A stretch of 64,000 nucleotides of DNA, taken from positions 1-64,000 of the forward strand of contig DATASX010000085.1 in NCBI GenBank assembly GCA_036269075.1. The letters are read 5' to 3'. Below the pieces are notes generated by a model. It made no database searches. It worked only from the letters and a program-made list of their open reading frames with translations, and was not told the origin of the DNA. Both the position numbers and the translations under genes were made by a program. The stretch's first letter is position 1. Every line of letters begins with the position of its first letter. The stretch is from Sporichthyaceae bacterium. GTDB lineage: Bacteria > Actinomycetota > Actinomycetes > Sporichthyales > Sporichthyaceae. Below are positions 17,243 to 27,200 of this stretch, piece by piece.

Positions 17243-18355
17243 GTGGACTTCTCCTGGACAGCTGAACAAGAGGCACTGCGCGCGGAGGCGAAGGCGGTCG
17301 CCGCCGCGGCGGTCGCCCGCTACGGCTGGGTGGCCGATTCCTGGATCAACGGGTACTGCCCGCCGTTCGCCCGGGAACTCGCGCAGCGCGGGTGGATCGG
17401 GATCTCCTGGCCGACGGAGTTCGGCGGCGCGGGCCGGCCGGCCATCGACCGGATGATCATTGCCGAGGAACTCATCGGTGCCGGCGCCCCGGTGGGCTCG
17501 TACTGGGTGGCGGAGCGGCAGATGGGCCCGTCCATCTACACCTACGGCACCGCCGAGCAGCAACTGCGCTACCTGCCCGGAATCCTGGCCGGCGAGGCAA
17601 CCTGGTGCATCGGCATGTCCGAACCGGGCGCCGGGTCCGATCTGGCCGCGCTGCGCACGCGAGCGGTGCGCGACGGCGACGGCTTCGTCGTCAACGGGCA
17701 GAAGATCTGGACCAGCTTCGGCGCGGTCGCCGACTTCGTGTACCTGATCTGCCGGACCAACGCCGACGGCCCGCCGCACGCAGGCATCAGCGAGCTGATC
17801 GTGCCGATGAACTCGCCGGGCATCGAGGTGCGCCCGATCAAGGACATGGCCGGCGGCGCGCACTTCTGCGAGGTGTTCTTCACCGACGTGCGGGTGCCGG
17901 CGAGCAACCTGGTCGGCGTCGAGGGTGCGGCGTTCAAGCAGACGATGCGTCAACTCGAGCACGAACGCGGCGGCATCGATCGCCTGGTGTCCAACCATGC
18001 GCTCTACCGGCGCGCGCTGGACCGCGCCGACCTGGGCGATGCGCTGGTGCGCCAGGAGGTCGCCGAGATCGAGACCCGCTACCGGCTCGGTCGGCTACTG
18101 GTCTACCGGGAGGCCTGCGGCCAGGCCCCGAAGGGTTTCAGCGCGGCCACCAAGCTGTTCTGCACCGAGCACGAGCGTCGGGTCGCCGACTTCGTCGCCC
18201 GCACGTTCGGGTCCCAGACCCTGCTGGCCGGGGACGTCGCCCGTGGCATGTGTTACGCGAACAGCTACTCGATCATGGGTGGAACCTCGAACATCCTGCG
18301 CAACATCGTCGCCGAGCGCATCCTCGGCCTGCCGCGCGAACCCGCGGCGCGGTAA
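17243..18355 (+). CDS. Acyl-CoA dehydrogenase, likely alpha partner
   Basis: A 370-residue acyl-CoA dehydrogenase starting at GTG 17243, two bases after the SDR stop. It has MSEPGAGSDLAALRTRA and VNGQKIWTSFG motifs. Its C-terminal motif reads IMGGTSNILRN, with Asn at the usual Glu/Gln position. The next gene, 10 bases downstream, is another acyl-CoA dehydrogenase. Adjacent pairs like this form alpha2-beta2 enzymes in steroid and terpenoid side-chain catabolism of actinobacteria (FadE pairs), and that arrangement is inferred here. Confidence 0.9.
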   Translation: MDFSWTAEQEALRAEAKAVAAAAVARYGWVADSWINGYCPPFARELAQRGWIGISWPTEFGGAGRPAIDRMIIAEELIGAGAPVGSYWVAERQMGPSIYTYGTAEQQLRYLPGILAGEATWCIGMSEPGAGSDLAALRTRAVRDGDGFVVNGQKIWTSFGAVADFVYLICRTNADGPPHAGISELIVPMNSPGIEVRPIKDMAGGAHFCEVFFTDVRVPASNLVGVEGAAFKQTMRQLEHERGGIDRLVSNHALYRRALDRADLGDALVRQEVAEIETRYRLGRLLVYREACGQAPKGFSAATKLFCTEHERRVADFVARTFGSQTLLAGDVARGMCYANSYSIMGGTSNILRNIVAERILGLPREPAAR

Positions 18356-18365
18356 GGGAAACGAC

Positions 18366-19445
18366 ATGGACTTCGCGCTCCGCGCCGAACAGCTCGAACT
18401 GCAGCGCACCGTGCGGGACTTCCTTGCCGACAAGGCGCCCGAGTCCGCGGTGCGCGCGTTGATGGACGACGAGACTGGCCACGACCCCAGGGTGTGGCGG
18501 CAGATGGCGACCCAGTTGGGTCTGCAGGGCCTGACGATCGACGAGGACTACGGGGGAGCGGGCTGCGGCCTGCAGGAGCAGGCCGTCGTGTTCGAGGCGA
18601 TGGGCGCAGCCGTCTTCGGCGGCCCCTACTTCGCCACCGTCGCGTTGGCCGTACCGGCCTTGGCCCGTGCCGGGGGCTCCGCCGCCGCGGAGTACCTACC
18701 GCGGATCGCGCAGGGCGAGCTGATCGCCACCGTTGCGCTGGAAGCCTCAGCGGCCGAACGGACGCCCGACGGGTGGGCGCTGACCGGCGAGGCGGGCTAC
18801 GTGCTCGACGGTCACCTGGCGGACCTGGTCGTGGTGCCGGCGCGCACTGCGGTCGGCGTCTCGCTGTTCGCGGTCGTCGGTGACGCGCCCGGCCTGAAGC
18901 GGGAGCCGCTGGCCACCGTCGACCAGACCCGACGACTGGCCCGCCTCACACTCGACGCCACCCCGGCGCAGCCGGTCGGCGTCGGCGGCGCGGGTACCGA
19001 GATCCTCGACCACGCGCTGGACGTAGCTGCCGTGCTGCTGGCGGCGGAACAGGTCGGCGGCGCTTCGGGCTGCCTGACCGAGACCGTCGAGTACGCGAAG
19101 GTACGCGAGCAGTTCGGCCGCCCGATCGGCTCGTTCCAGGCGATCAAGCACGTGTGGACCGACCTGTTGCTCGAGGTGGAGTCGGCTCGCGCCGCCGCTC
19201 AGTTCGGCGCCTGGGCAGCCGATTGCGCCCCCGCCGAGCTGCCGGTCGCCGCTTCGCTGGCGAAGGCGCACTGCTCCCAGGCGTACTCGCGGGTGGCCAC
19301 TGAGAGCATCCAGCTGCACGGCGGCATCGGTTTCACCTGGGAGCACCGCGCCCACCTGTACTTCAAGCGGGCGAAGAGCTCCGAGTTGCTGCTCGGCGGC
19401 ATCGCGCACCATCGCGAGCGCCTGGTGCAACGCCTCGGCCTCTGA
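18366..19445 (+). CDS. Acyl-CoA dehydrogenase, likely beta partner
   Basis: A 359-residue acyl-CoA dehydrogenase family protein. It keeps the N-terminal helix and the EDYGGAG segment, has REQFGRPIGSFQAIKH, and ends GIGFTWEHRAHLYFKRAKSSELLLGG instead of a GGTSEI motif. That ending is typical of the non-canonical partner in heteromeric FadE pairs. A poorly conserved central flavin region supports a structural or partial-site role. It begins at ATG 18366 after AAGGGAA and closes the operon. Confidence 0.88.
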   Translation: MDFALRAEQLELQRTVRDFLADKAPESAVRALMDDETGHDPRVWRQMATQLGLQGLTIDEDYGGAGCGLQEQAVVFEAMGAAVFGGPYFATVALAVPALARAGGSAAAEYLPRIAQGELIATVALEASAAERTPDGWALTGEAGYVLDGHLADLVVVPARTAVGVSLFAVVGDAPGLKREPLATVDQTRRLARLTLDATPAQPVGVGGAGTEILDHALDVAAVLLAAEQVGGASGCLTETVEYAKVREQFGRPIGSFQAIKHVWTDLLLEVESARAAAQFGAWAADCAPAELPVAASLAKAHCSQAYSRVATESIQLHGGIGFTWEHRAHLYFKRAKSSELLLGGIAHHRERLVQRLGL

Positions 19446-19562
19446 CTGACCCGGCCCGTTCGGAGGATGGCCACTCCTGCGGGTGGCCGATTTCGTGCTG
19501 CGTTCGGAACGCTCCGGGAGAGCGACCCGTCACATGTCGAACAATCTTCGACAGGAATCGAT

Positions 19563-20330
19563 GTGTCGGTCGTGTCCCCCCGGAGGGCGACGGGGATCGC
19601 GCTCGCCGTGGCGGCGCTCCTCGCCGTGGTCGCCGGGTGTGCCTCTGACGGGCTCACCAACGGGGCGTCCGCGGTCGACAAGGCCGCCACCTTGGCTGCG
19701 CCGCCGGACCCGACCGCCGGTTTGCTCGAAGGCCCCCAGCTCAGGTCGTTCCTGCTGACCGCGGCCGACGTGCCGGTCGGATACCGGCCGGCCGCCGCGT
19801 ACACCCGGGACAGCGGCGCGGTACTGGCCGCTGCGAGCCCGGTGGTGCCCGGCGCCGACGCGGTCGGTTGCCCGAGCCTGACCACGACCGGGTTCCTCTC
19901 CCAGTTGCCCGGCCCGAATTCGGCGTCGTTCGCGCAGGACGAGTTCGACGACCAGTCCGACCAGGCGATCAGCTCCGAGGTCGACGACTACCGGGGCACC
20001 GACGCGGCCACGATCATGACCGCGTTCCTGAAGCGGCTCTCCGACTGCGCCACCTTCCTCGACAAGGCCGACCCGAACCAGCCGACCTATCACGTGAGCA
20101 CCCAGGCCGGCCCCGCGATCGGCGCCGACAGCGTGCAGTTCGAGATCACTTCGTCGAGCTACCTCGGCGGCGAGACCGGCGTGGTCGTGCGGGTCGGGAA
20201 CCTGCTCGTCTCGGTCTTCCACTCGACGACTCGCGCCGGCGCCACCGGCGCCACCGCCTACGGCGACGCCGCCAAGATCGCGGCCCGAATCGTCGCGGCC
20301 ATCGGTCCTGCGCACACGGCTGCACCCTGA
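19563..20330 (+). CDS. Predicted lipoprotein of unknown function
   Basis: A protein of about 255 residues with a lipoprotein signal: SPRR, a hydrophobic stretch, then lipobox VVAGC. The GTG at 19563 follows AGGAA 5 bases upstream and gives a compact signal; an upstream in-frame ATG at 19467 would add an implausible 32-residue leader. The mature part contains PGADAVGCPSL and a run of beta-strand-like segments reminiscent of surface sensor-type lipoproteins. It is probably membrane-anchored outside the cell. Its end converges on another lipoprotein gene. Confidence 0.75.
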   Translation: MSVVSPRRATGIALAVAALLAVVAGCASDGLTNGASAVDKAATLAAPPDPTAGLLEGPQLRSFLLTAADVPVGYRPAAAYTRDSGAVLAAASPVVPGADAVGCPSLTTTGFLSQLPGPNSASFAQDEFDDQSDQAISSEVDDYRGTDAATIMTAFLKRLSDCATFLDKADPNQPTYHVSTQAGPAIGADSVQFEITSSSYLGGETGVVVRVGNLLVSVFHSTTRAGATGATAYGDAAKIAARIVAAIGPAHTAAP

Positions 20331-20356
20331 CTCAAGCTCAATCGAGCGGGCCCGCG

Positions 20357-21100
20357 TCAGTGCTTGACCCGCGAGACGGCCAGTGCGGCCAGTGCGTCCA
20401 CCCGCGCGGGCGAGGGCGCGGCGTCGGTGACGATCTGACTGATCGTGATCTCGGTCTGCCCGAGCGTGGCATCGACCCGGTACAGGTTGACCGTGACCTC
20501 GCCCTGCGGTCCGGAAACGTCGGCGACGACGCGGAAGGCGAACACCTCGTCGGCGCCGGTGACGTTCGCCTTGGTCGGCTTCACCGACAGCGCTCGCACG
20601 TCGACCGCGGCCTTCTCCACGTCGTCGGTGATCTGGTTGGCGAAGCAGTTGGCATGTCCGGGGCGCCCGGTTGCCTGCGCGGTGGTGATTGCCGTCCGAG
20701 CGGATCCGACCACGTCCGCGCTCGTCACGATCAGCGTTTTCCCTTTGCTGTAAGTGATTCCGTAGTCGCGGCCGGCGAAGTGCGGGGGCGTGAGACCCAG
20801 GCAGTGGTACAGGTCCGCCTCGACGGAGTCGTCGGTCGGGTCGTGTTCGGTCGGTGTGCCGGTCCAGCCGGGAAGGTCGCCGGCGCGCAGCACCCCGAGG
20901 GCGGCCTGGGCGCGGTCGGGCCCGGTCCCGCCGGGCCGCGACCCGGCGGTGTTGCCCATGGGCAGGCTCATCGCTGCCGTGGGTTGCGCACTAGGACCGG
21001 AGGTCGAGCCGGGCGCGGCGGTGCGGGCGGCCGGCGTTCCGCATGCGGCGAGCGTTATCGCCGGCAGCACGAGTGCCGCCGTTGCAGCCCGACGCCGCAC
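20357..21100 (-). CDS. Predicted lipoprotein of unknown function
   Basis: A 247-residue lipoprotein with basic N-terminus, hydrophobic core and lipobox LAAC, then a Ser/Thr/Pro-rich linker and a folded domain. Both this protein and the convergent one at 19563 have a linker then an about 180-residue domain, but I see no close sequence match. Start GTG at 21100 lies 10 bases after the stop of the next secreted-protein gene, so the two are likely an operon. No catalytic motif is visible. Confidence 0.72.
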   Translation of the reverse strand: MRRRAATAALVLPAITLAACGTPAARTAAPGSTSGPSAQPTAAMSLPMGNTAGSRPGGTGPDRAQAALGVLRAGDLPGWTGTPTEHDPTDDSVEADLYHCLGLTPPHFAGRDYGITYSKGKTLIVTSADVVGSARTAITTAQATGRPGHANCFANQITDDVEKAAVDVRALSVKPTKANVTGADEVFAFRVVADVSGPQGEVTVNLYRVDATLGQTEITISQIVTDAAPSPARVDALAALAVSRVKH

Positions 21101-21110
21101 CGGTGGTCGG

Positions 21111-21530
21111 TCAGTGCCCAGGGGTGAGGATGGGCAGCCCGGTCAGGATCCGGTACAGGTCGAGTTTGGCGGCCTCGATGGAGCGGGCCGGGTCAAGGGA
21201 GACGTCGATGCCGAGGGGCTGCGCAGGGGCAGGGCTCATCTGGGCCGTGGTTCGAGTGTCGGGTGCCGTGGTCCCCGGACCTGCCGCGGCTATGGCCGGG
21301 ACACCGTTTCTAGGGTCGGTGAGGGGTCCCCGGACGGACAGGTGCCGCCGGCCGGCTGCCGGCGAGGGCACGGATCGGGTATGGCCGGCTACGGCGAGGT
21401 GTGGCCCCCCGCCCGCGTGCAGGAACGCCATCTCCGTACGGTGCACCTGCGGGCCGGCGAGGGTCGCCCCGAGGGCCCCCATCGCGAACCCGACGCAGAC
21501 CAGCGCACTACCTGCCGCAGTCCGTCTCAT
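21111..21530 (-). CDS. Small secreted hypothetical protein
   Basis: A 139-residue protein beginning MRRTAAGSA, with a hydrophobic signal segment and a predicted cleavage after GATLAGP. The rest is rich in Gly, Ala and Pro with a C-terminal amphipathic helix (SIEAAKLDLYRILTG). I recognise no family. The start at 21530 gives a clean signal peptide; a longer in-frame start adds 39 residues of low-complexity sequence. It is upstream of the lipoprotein gene on the same strand. Confidence 0.6.
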   Translation of the reverse strand: MRRTAAGSALVCVGFAMGALGATLAGPQVHRTEMAFLHAGGGPHLAVAGHTRSVPSPAAGRRHLSVRGPLTDPRNGVPAIAAAGPGTTAPDTRTTAQMSPAPAQPLGIDVSLDPARSIEAAKLDLYRILTGLPILTPGH

Positions 21531-21682
21531 GGTCGCTGCCTCGCAAACGCGTCGCCCGCTGGACTTCGGATCGTACGCCGCACCCCCCGGTCCCGTACAC
21601 CGGCACGCAGGGGCGCGCTTCCTGGCCGACTGCGGTTGGCTGAACATGGTCGGGACGAGCGTGGCTGAGCGGAGAGGGCCTG

Positions 21683-22981
21683 ATGCGCGTGGCGGCGGAT
21701 ACGCCCTCGATCGACCCCGTAGCGCGACGCTCGGTCTGGATCGCGGCGCTCGGGACCGTCGTTGAGTGGTACGACTTCAGCCTCTACCTCTACTTGACGC
21801 CGGTACTGGGCCGCGTCTTCTTCCACAGCCAGAACGCGTCGATCCGCACCTACGGGGTGTTCGCCGCCGCCTACCTGATGCGTCCGGTGGGGGCCATGTT
21901 CTTCGGTCACTTCGGCGATCGGATCGGCCGACGCTTCACCCTGGTCATCTCGGCCGGGGTGATGGCCGCGGCCATGGCGATCACGGCGCTGCTGCCCTCG
22001 TACGCGCAGATCGGTCCGTACGCGGGCGTGCTGTTGTCGGTCCTGCGTGGCCTGATGGGGTTCTCGGTCGGCGGTGAGTACACCGGCGTCCTCGTCTATC
22101 TGCTCGAGGTCACCGGCCCACGACGCCGGGGGTACGTGGCCAGTTGGGCCCCGGCCACCAGTCAGATCGGGGCGCTTCTCGCAGTGGGCCTGGCGACCTT
22201 GTTCACCGCCGAACTGCCGACCGACGCGTTGGATGCCTGGGGCTGGCGGGTTCTCTACGGCCTCGGGGCGTTGCTGGCAACCGGCACGTTGATCGCCCGC
22301 CGTTCGTTGCGCGAGACCCCGAGCTTCGATCGGCTGCGGGCGCAGGGACGGATCTCGCGCGCCCCGCTTCGCGATGTCCTGCAGCACCAGCGTCGCGGGG
22401 TGCTGGCGGCCTTCGCCATGAGTGCGCTCGGCTCGGTCTCCTACTACGTCGCCATCGCCTACGTGCCCACGTTCCTGTCCGAGGTTGTCGGGAGGTCCCC
22501 GGTCAGTTCCCTGGCCTTGTCGACGATCGCCGCCGCCATCGTCTTCGCGGTCACGCCGGTCATCGGGTGGCTGGCCGATGTCACCGGTCGCAAGCCGGTG
22601 ATGGTGGTCAGCGCCCTGGCCATCGCGCTTCCCGCCCTGCCGCTCTTCGCCCTGCTGAGCGCGGGGACCTTCGGACCGACACTCGCGGCCATGGTGGCGC
22701 TCGCTGTTCCGGCGGCGGCGGCGAGCGCGGTGTTCGCGTCCGCAATCCCGGAGCAGCTCGCCACCGCAGGCCGATTCAGCGGGCTCGCCCTCGGCTACAA
22801 CGCGGCCACCGCGCTGTTCGGCGGGCTCAGTCCGCTGATCGCCTCGGTGCTCGTCTCCGCCACGGGTTGGCGGCTGGCGCCCGCGGTTTTCCTGCTGGGC
22901 ACGGGATTGCTCGTCCTGCCGCTCCTGATCCGGCTGCCCGAGACTGCGCACCAGCCGCTGTCCGACGCACCCCCGGGCTGA
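21683..22981 (+). CDS. MFS transporter, metabolite:H+ symporter type
   Basis: A 432-residue, about 12-helix major facilitator. The N-terminal GTVVEWYDFSLY is the signature of the MHS/ProP/ShiA group, followed by the MFS loop motif GHFGDRIGRR and its repeat in the second half (DVTGRKP). Such carriers take up organic acids, betaine, shikimate or dicarboxylates with protons. The ATG follows a GAGAGGG stretch. The adjacent convergent gene encodes a C3/C4-acid lyase-family enzyme, which could act on an imported acid, but the genes face each other. Confidence 0.88.
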   Translation: MRVAADTPSIDPVARRSVWIAALGTVVEWYDFSLYLYLTPVLGRVFFHSQNASIRTYGVFAAAYLMRPVGAMFFGHFGDRIGRRFTLVISAGVMAAAMAITALLPSYAQIGPYAGVLLSVLRGLMGFSVGGEYTGVLVYLLEVTGPRRRGYVASWAPATSQIGALLAVGLATLFTAELPTDALDAWGWRVLYGLGALLATGTLIARRSLRETPSFDRLRAQGRISRAPLRDVLQHQRRGVLAAFAMSALGSVSYYVAIAYVPTFLSEVVGRSPVSSLALSTIAAAIVFAVTPVIGWLADVTGRKPVMVVSALAIALPALPLFALLSAGTFGPTLAAMVALAVPAAAASAVFASAIPEQLATAGRFSGLALGYNAATALFGGLSPLIASVLVSATGWRLAPAVFLLGTGLLVLPLLIRLPETAHQPLSDAPPG

Positions 22982-23818
22982 TCACTCCTGGGCCGGACTG
23001 AGCAGGTCGGTCATGCGTTGGATGCTCATGGTCTCGGTGGCCGAGGCGATGTCGCCGGATGCGAGCGCGGCCGCGGCCTGCGCCAGCGCGGCCATCACAT
23101 GTCGGTACAGCGAGCCGCCGAGGCTGATCCGCCGGACGCCGACCGCCTGCAGCTCGAAGACCGTTAGTTTCTTGTCCATCGGGGACACCACGACGTTGAC
23201 CGGCTTCGGGGCGACCGCCGCAACGATCGTCCGCACGGCCGCCAGGTCGGGCAGGAAGGGCGCGTAGAGCACGTCGACGCCGGCTTCGGCGAAGGCGGTC
23301 AGCCGGCGGACGGTGTCGTCGAGGTCGGGCCTGCCGTGGACGAAGTTGTCGCAGCGGCCGGTCAGCACGATCCGGCCGCGGGCCGCGGCCACCGCGTGCC
23401 GAATCCGGTCCACCGCCTCGTCGAACGGCCGGATCGGGTTCCGCGGGTCGCCGCTGGTGTCCTCGACGCCGATCCCGGCCAACCCGGCCTCGACGGCCAC
23501 GTCGACCGTGGCCGCCACGTCCGCCCCGGTGCGGCCGTAGCCGTCCTCGAAGTCGCCGTTGATCGGCAACCCGGACAGCCGGCCGAGCAGCACGGCGTGC
23601 GCGAGGTGCTCCTGGAGGCTGACGGCGTGCCGGGCGTCGAGGCGGCCGAGGCTCGCCGCGAGCGCGAGTGAGGAGGTGCCGATCGCTTCGAAACCGGCGT
23701 CGGCCAGCAGCAGCGCCGACAGGCCGTCCCACGCGTTGGGCATCACCAGGCCGCCGTCGCGGGCGTGCAGGGCGAGGAAACGCTCGTAGATCTCCGACCC
23801 GGCAGTCATGACCGACAC
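22982..23818 (-). CDS. Isocitrate lyase/PEP mutase family protein
   Basis: A 278-residue protein of the ICL/PEPM superfamily. Family marks are MPNAWDGLSALLLADAGFEAIGTSSLALAASLG at the N-terminus, the metal/substrate segment NGDFEDGYG and GVGVED. Members cleave or rearrange C-C or C-P bonds in methylisocitrate, phosphoenolpyruvate or oxaloacetate; this sequence is in the poorly characterised branch lacking the ICL cysteine loop KKCGH. Start ATG 23818, with a nearby ATG at 23809. It is the last gene after the YCII and large membrane genes. Confidence 0.85.
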   Translation of the reverse strand: MSVMTAGSEIYERFLALHARDGGLVMPNAWDGLSALLLADAGFEAIGTSSLALAASLGRLDARHAVSLQEHLAHAVLLGRLSGLPINGDFEDGYGRTGADVAATVDVAVEAGLAGIGVEDTSGDPRNPIRPFDEAVDRIRHAVAAARGRIVLTGRCDNFVHGRPDLDDTVRRLTAFAEAGVDVLYAPFLPDLAAVRTIVAAVAPKPVNVVVSPMDKKLTVFELQAVGVRRISLGGSLYRHVMAALAQAAAALASGDIASATETMSIQRMTDLLSPAQE

Positions 23819-23850
23819 GTTATGGCCTCAGCCGGCGAGCGCCGACCCGG

Positions 23851-24231
23851 TCAGGAGCAACGGTGCGGTCGACGCGGACCGTCGCTGCGGCGGGGCGGGT
23901 GGATCCGTCCCGTGGTCGGGCGCTGCGCAGGCGGTAAGGACCGCACCAGCGAACTGGGCATCTCCAGGACCTCGTACTCGGCTATCCCGGCGACCACCGC
24001 CGGGTCGGCCTGGCCGAGGCCGCGGACCTGCTCCACGTTCTCGGCGGCGACCACGGCCAGGCCCCAGACCCCGAGCGCTCCGGCCACGGGGCCGGCGACG
24101 ACGACCCGGCCCGCGTCGACCAGCGCGGCCCAGTAGGCCAGGTGTTCCCCGATCGCTGTGTCGGCCCGGGGATCGCCGCCCTCCCGCTGGTGCGGAATGA
24201 GGCGGTAGACGAAGTGTCGGGTGCTGGTCAT
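23851..24231 (-). CDS. YCII-domain protein
   Basis: A 126-residue protein whose first 95 residues match the YCII fold (a ferredoxin-like dimer): HFVYRLIPHQRE, HLAYWAALVDAGRVVVAGPVA and the late EYEVLEM. The C-terminal 30 residues are basic, proline-rich and probably disordered. Biochemical roles in this family are mostly unknown, with chlorinated-compound or small-ligand binding seen in a few. It lies 25 bases after the large Pls-like gene and may be cotranscribed. Confidence 0.75.
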   Translation of the reverse strand: MTSTRHFVYRLIPHQREGGDPRADTAIGEHLAYWAALVDAGRVVVAGPVAGALGVWGLAVVAAENVEQVRGLGQADPAVVAGIAEYEVLEMPSSLVRSLPPAQRPTTGRIHPPRRSDGPRRPHRCS

Positions 24232-24256
24232 TGCTCTGACCTTCCGCTCGGCTGAG

Positions 24257-27200
24257 TCACTTGTCTCGCCCGACCGGATCGCCGTCGAACCACTTCGCCT
24301 GCAACTGCTCGAGCACGTCCAGTTGGGCGGACAGTCGGGTCCACGCGTCGCCGGCGGCGGTATCGATCCCGGCGGGCTCCTCGATCGCCACGGCGCGGGG
24401 TTCGATGACCTCCGCCGCAGGAGCCGACCGCGGGGGGATGATCTGGACCGGGCCGGGCTGCCGCGGAATCAACGGCGTGGCAACGGCTTCCGGCCGCGCG
24501 GTGCGTCGGCGAACGGTGCGCAAGGTGTCGACGGCGACCGCGACCAGGCAGAGCAGACCGGTCAGCCACGCGGCGGCGCCGAACCCTGCCCAGATGACCG
24601 GGTAGTTGCCCGCCAGCGCCCCACCCAGAGTCACCCAGGCACCCGCGCCGGCCAGCGCCGATGCGTAGCCGGCGAGCACGAGGCGGAAGCGGGCGGATCG
24701 CGGCGCGGGAATCGAGGCTGTCGGGTCTGCCTCGACCTGCAACTGCGGCAGCGGGCGCGCGGGCCGCTCGATCGGCTCGGCCGGGTTGCCGCCCCAGTGC
24801 TCGCCGGCCGGGACCTGCTCGCCCTTCATCAGGAACGAGGCCGTCCCGATCACCGCGTCCTCGCCGACCGTGACGCCGTAGTGGATGAAGGCACCCGGAC
24901 CGAGCGTGACCCCGTCGCCGAGGTAGGTCCGGTCGGACTTGAACGCCCCGTCCTCCTGCGAGTGGTTCTGCACGGTCCCCGTGGAGTTCAGCGTGACGTG
25001 GTCGCCGATGTGCACGTAACACCGCTCGACGAACCCGGCGCCGTCGTCGAACAGGCGCTTGCCGATCTTGGCGCCCTGCAGCCGCCAGCACAGGCCCTTG
25101 AACACAGTGCCGTTGAAGATCTGCACGAAGGTGTGCGAGGGGATCTTCCAGTAGCGCTCGTGACGCCAGAAAGCCTTGCTGTAGATGGAAACGCCGTCCG
25201 GTGCCAGGGTCGCCCAGCGGGTGACGGCGCGTTCGGTGGCCGTGTAGAACGCGAACAGGAACAGCGCGAACCCGGCGTCGCAGGCCACCAGGGCCCAGGT
25301 GCCCAGTGAGTCCCAGAGTTCGCCGGCGACCTCGGCGGCGATGAAGCCGGCGAAGATCACGAACCAGCGCACCAGCAGGAACCACATCAGGGTCACCGCG
25401 TTGTGGCGGTTCTTGCGGCGCAGGCCGCGGCGCAGCTCCTGCGGGTCGGTCACGGCGAGGCCGTGGTCGCGGGCGACCGTGCGGGGGATCTCGATGGGCG
25501 GTGAGCCGAGCAGCCCGACGCCCTCCCGCACCGGCCCGTCGATCGGGACCATCACCATCGTGGCCAGCAGACAGTTGTCGCCGGTGCGACCGGCGGCCGG
25601 GTAGACGACGTGGTTGCCGAGGAAGTTGTCGGCCCCGATCGCCACCGGGGAGATCCGGAACGTCGTCGCGGAGTAGTCGACGTTGGTCGCCATCAGCCCG
25701 TCGGCGACCACGGTGCCCTTGCCGACCGACACGGCGAACGGGTCGTCGTGCATCACGACGCCGAAGTTGGTGCCGGTCTGGACGTAGGGCTTCAGCCGCC
25801 AGCCGACCATCCGCAGGTAGTGCACGACGAACGAGCAGTCCGCGGCCATGGTGGCGTAGAACTTCATGTTGGTGACCCGGGTGTTGAACCGCAGCAGCGC
25901 GTGGCGGATGCCGTGCAACGGGTACACGCGACCGGGTCGGACGAACCGCCCGACCAGTCGGGTCACCACGGCCAACAGCGGCAGCCCGACCAGGACCGGC
26001 CCGAGGAACACCAGCGCCGAGATGCCCGCCGCGATGCCGTAGAACGAGGCCGTGTCCAGCCTGCCGTCGCCCCAGCCGGTGCCGGTCAGATAGCTGGGCA
26101 GCACGTACAGCCCCGCCAGGATCAGCAGGCTCAACGGAATCCCGAAGGCCACCAGGTTCAGCAGTTGGAAGACGCCGAACCGGATGCGCCGCCCGTGGAT
26201 CGGCCAACGTTCCTCGATCGTGCGGAAATCGGCGCCACCGGCGCGGGCCGGGCAGCCGTGCCAACGTTCGCCGGCCGGCACGATCTGGCCGCGGTACAGC
26301 GCGGAGGCGTGGCCGAGTTGGGAGTCATCGCCCATCACGGTGTCGATGTCCAGCACCGAACGGGTCCCGACCAGCACCCGGTCGCCGATGGTGACCGTAC
26401 CGATGCGGATGACCCCGGCCTGCGCGTGGTAGCCGGACAGCATCACGTTCTTGTGCAGGATCGACCGGGACCCGATGCTGACCAGGTCGGTGCACACCGG
26501 GATCTGGGCGGCCAGGATCGTGGTGCCGCGGCCGACCCGGGCACCGAGTGCCCGCAGGTAGAGGTTGAGCAGCGGAGAGCCGGACAGCAGGTGGATCAGG
26601 GGGTTCTTCTGGACCACTGACTTGACCACCCAGAAGCGCAGGTAGCCCCACGACCAGATGCGGATCTCGGTCGGCTTCCAGCGCCCGACGAGCAACCACT
26701 TCACGCCCACCGGCACGACGAACGCCGCCGTCACCAAGGCACCGGAGAAGGCCAGGGTCCGCAGGTAGGTGTCCAGGAGACCGTCGGCGCCGGTCAACCA
26801 ATCGTCGGCCAGCACCATCACGGTCGCCAGCGCGACGGGTAGGGCCAGCAGCAACACCGCCTGCGCGAGACCACAGAGGAAGTACTGGATCCGGCCGACC
26901 GGCGCGACCGGAGCCGAGCCGGGCGCCGGCTCGGCGAGCAGCGCAGGTTGCGGCACGACCACCGACTCGGCCAGGTCGTTCGCCGGGTCGGCGGTCACGG
27001 CGGCAGGTCCGGCGGCAGGGTCGGCGGTCGCAGCCAGGTGCGTGGCCAACGCCGCCAGGCTGGGTGAGCGGTAGACGTCCTTCATCGACACCTTGGGCAG
27101 ATCCGCGCGCTTGCGGACGCGCGAGCAGAACTTCGCCATGGTCAGTGAATCGGCGCCGAGGTCCTCGAAGAAGCCCGCCGCCGGATCGATTGCAGCGGTC

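Noticed and set aside
24228-26264. 678-residue frame inside the Pls-like gene on the same strand
   Set aside because: Arg/Pro/Gly-rich out-of-frame shadow, whereas the main frame has domains and a good start.
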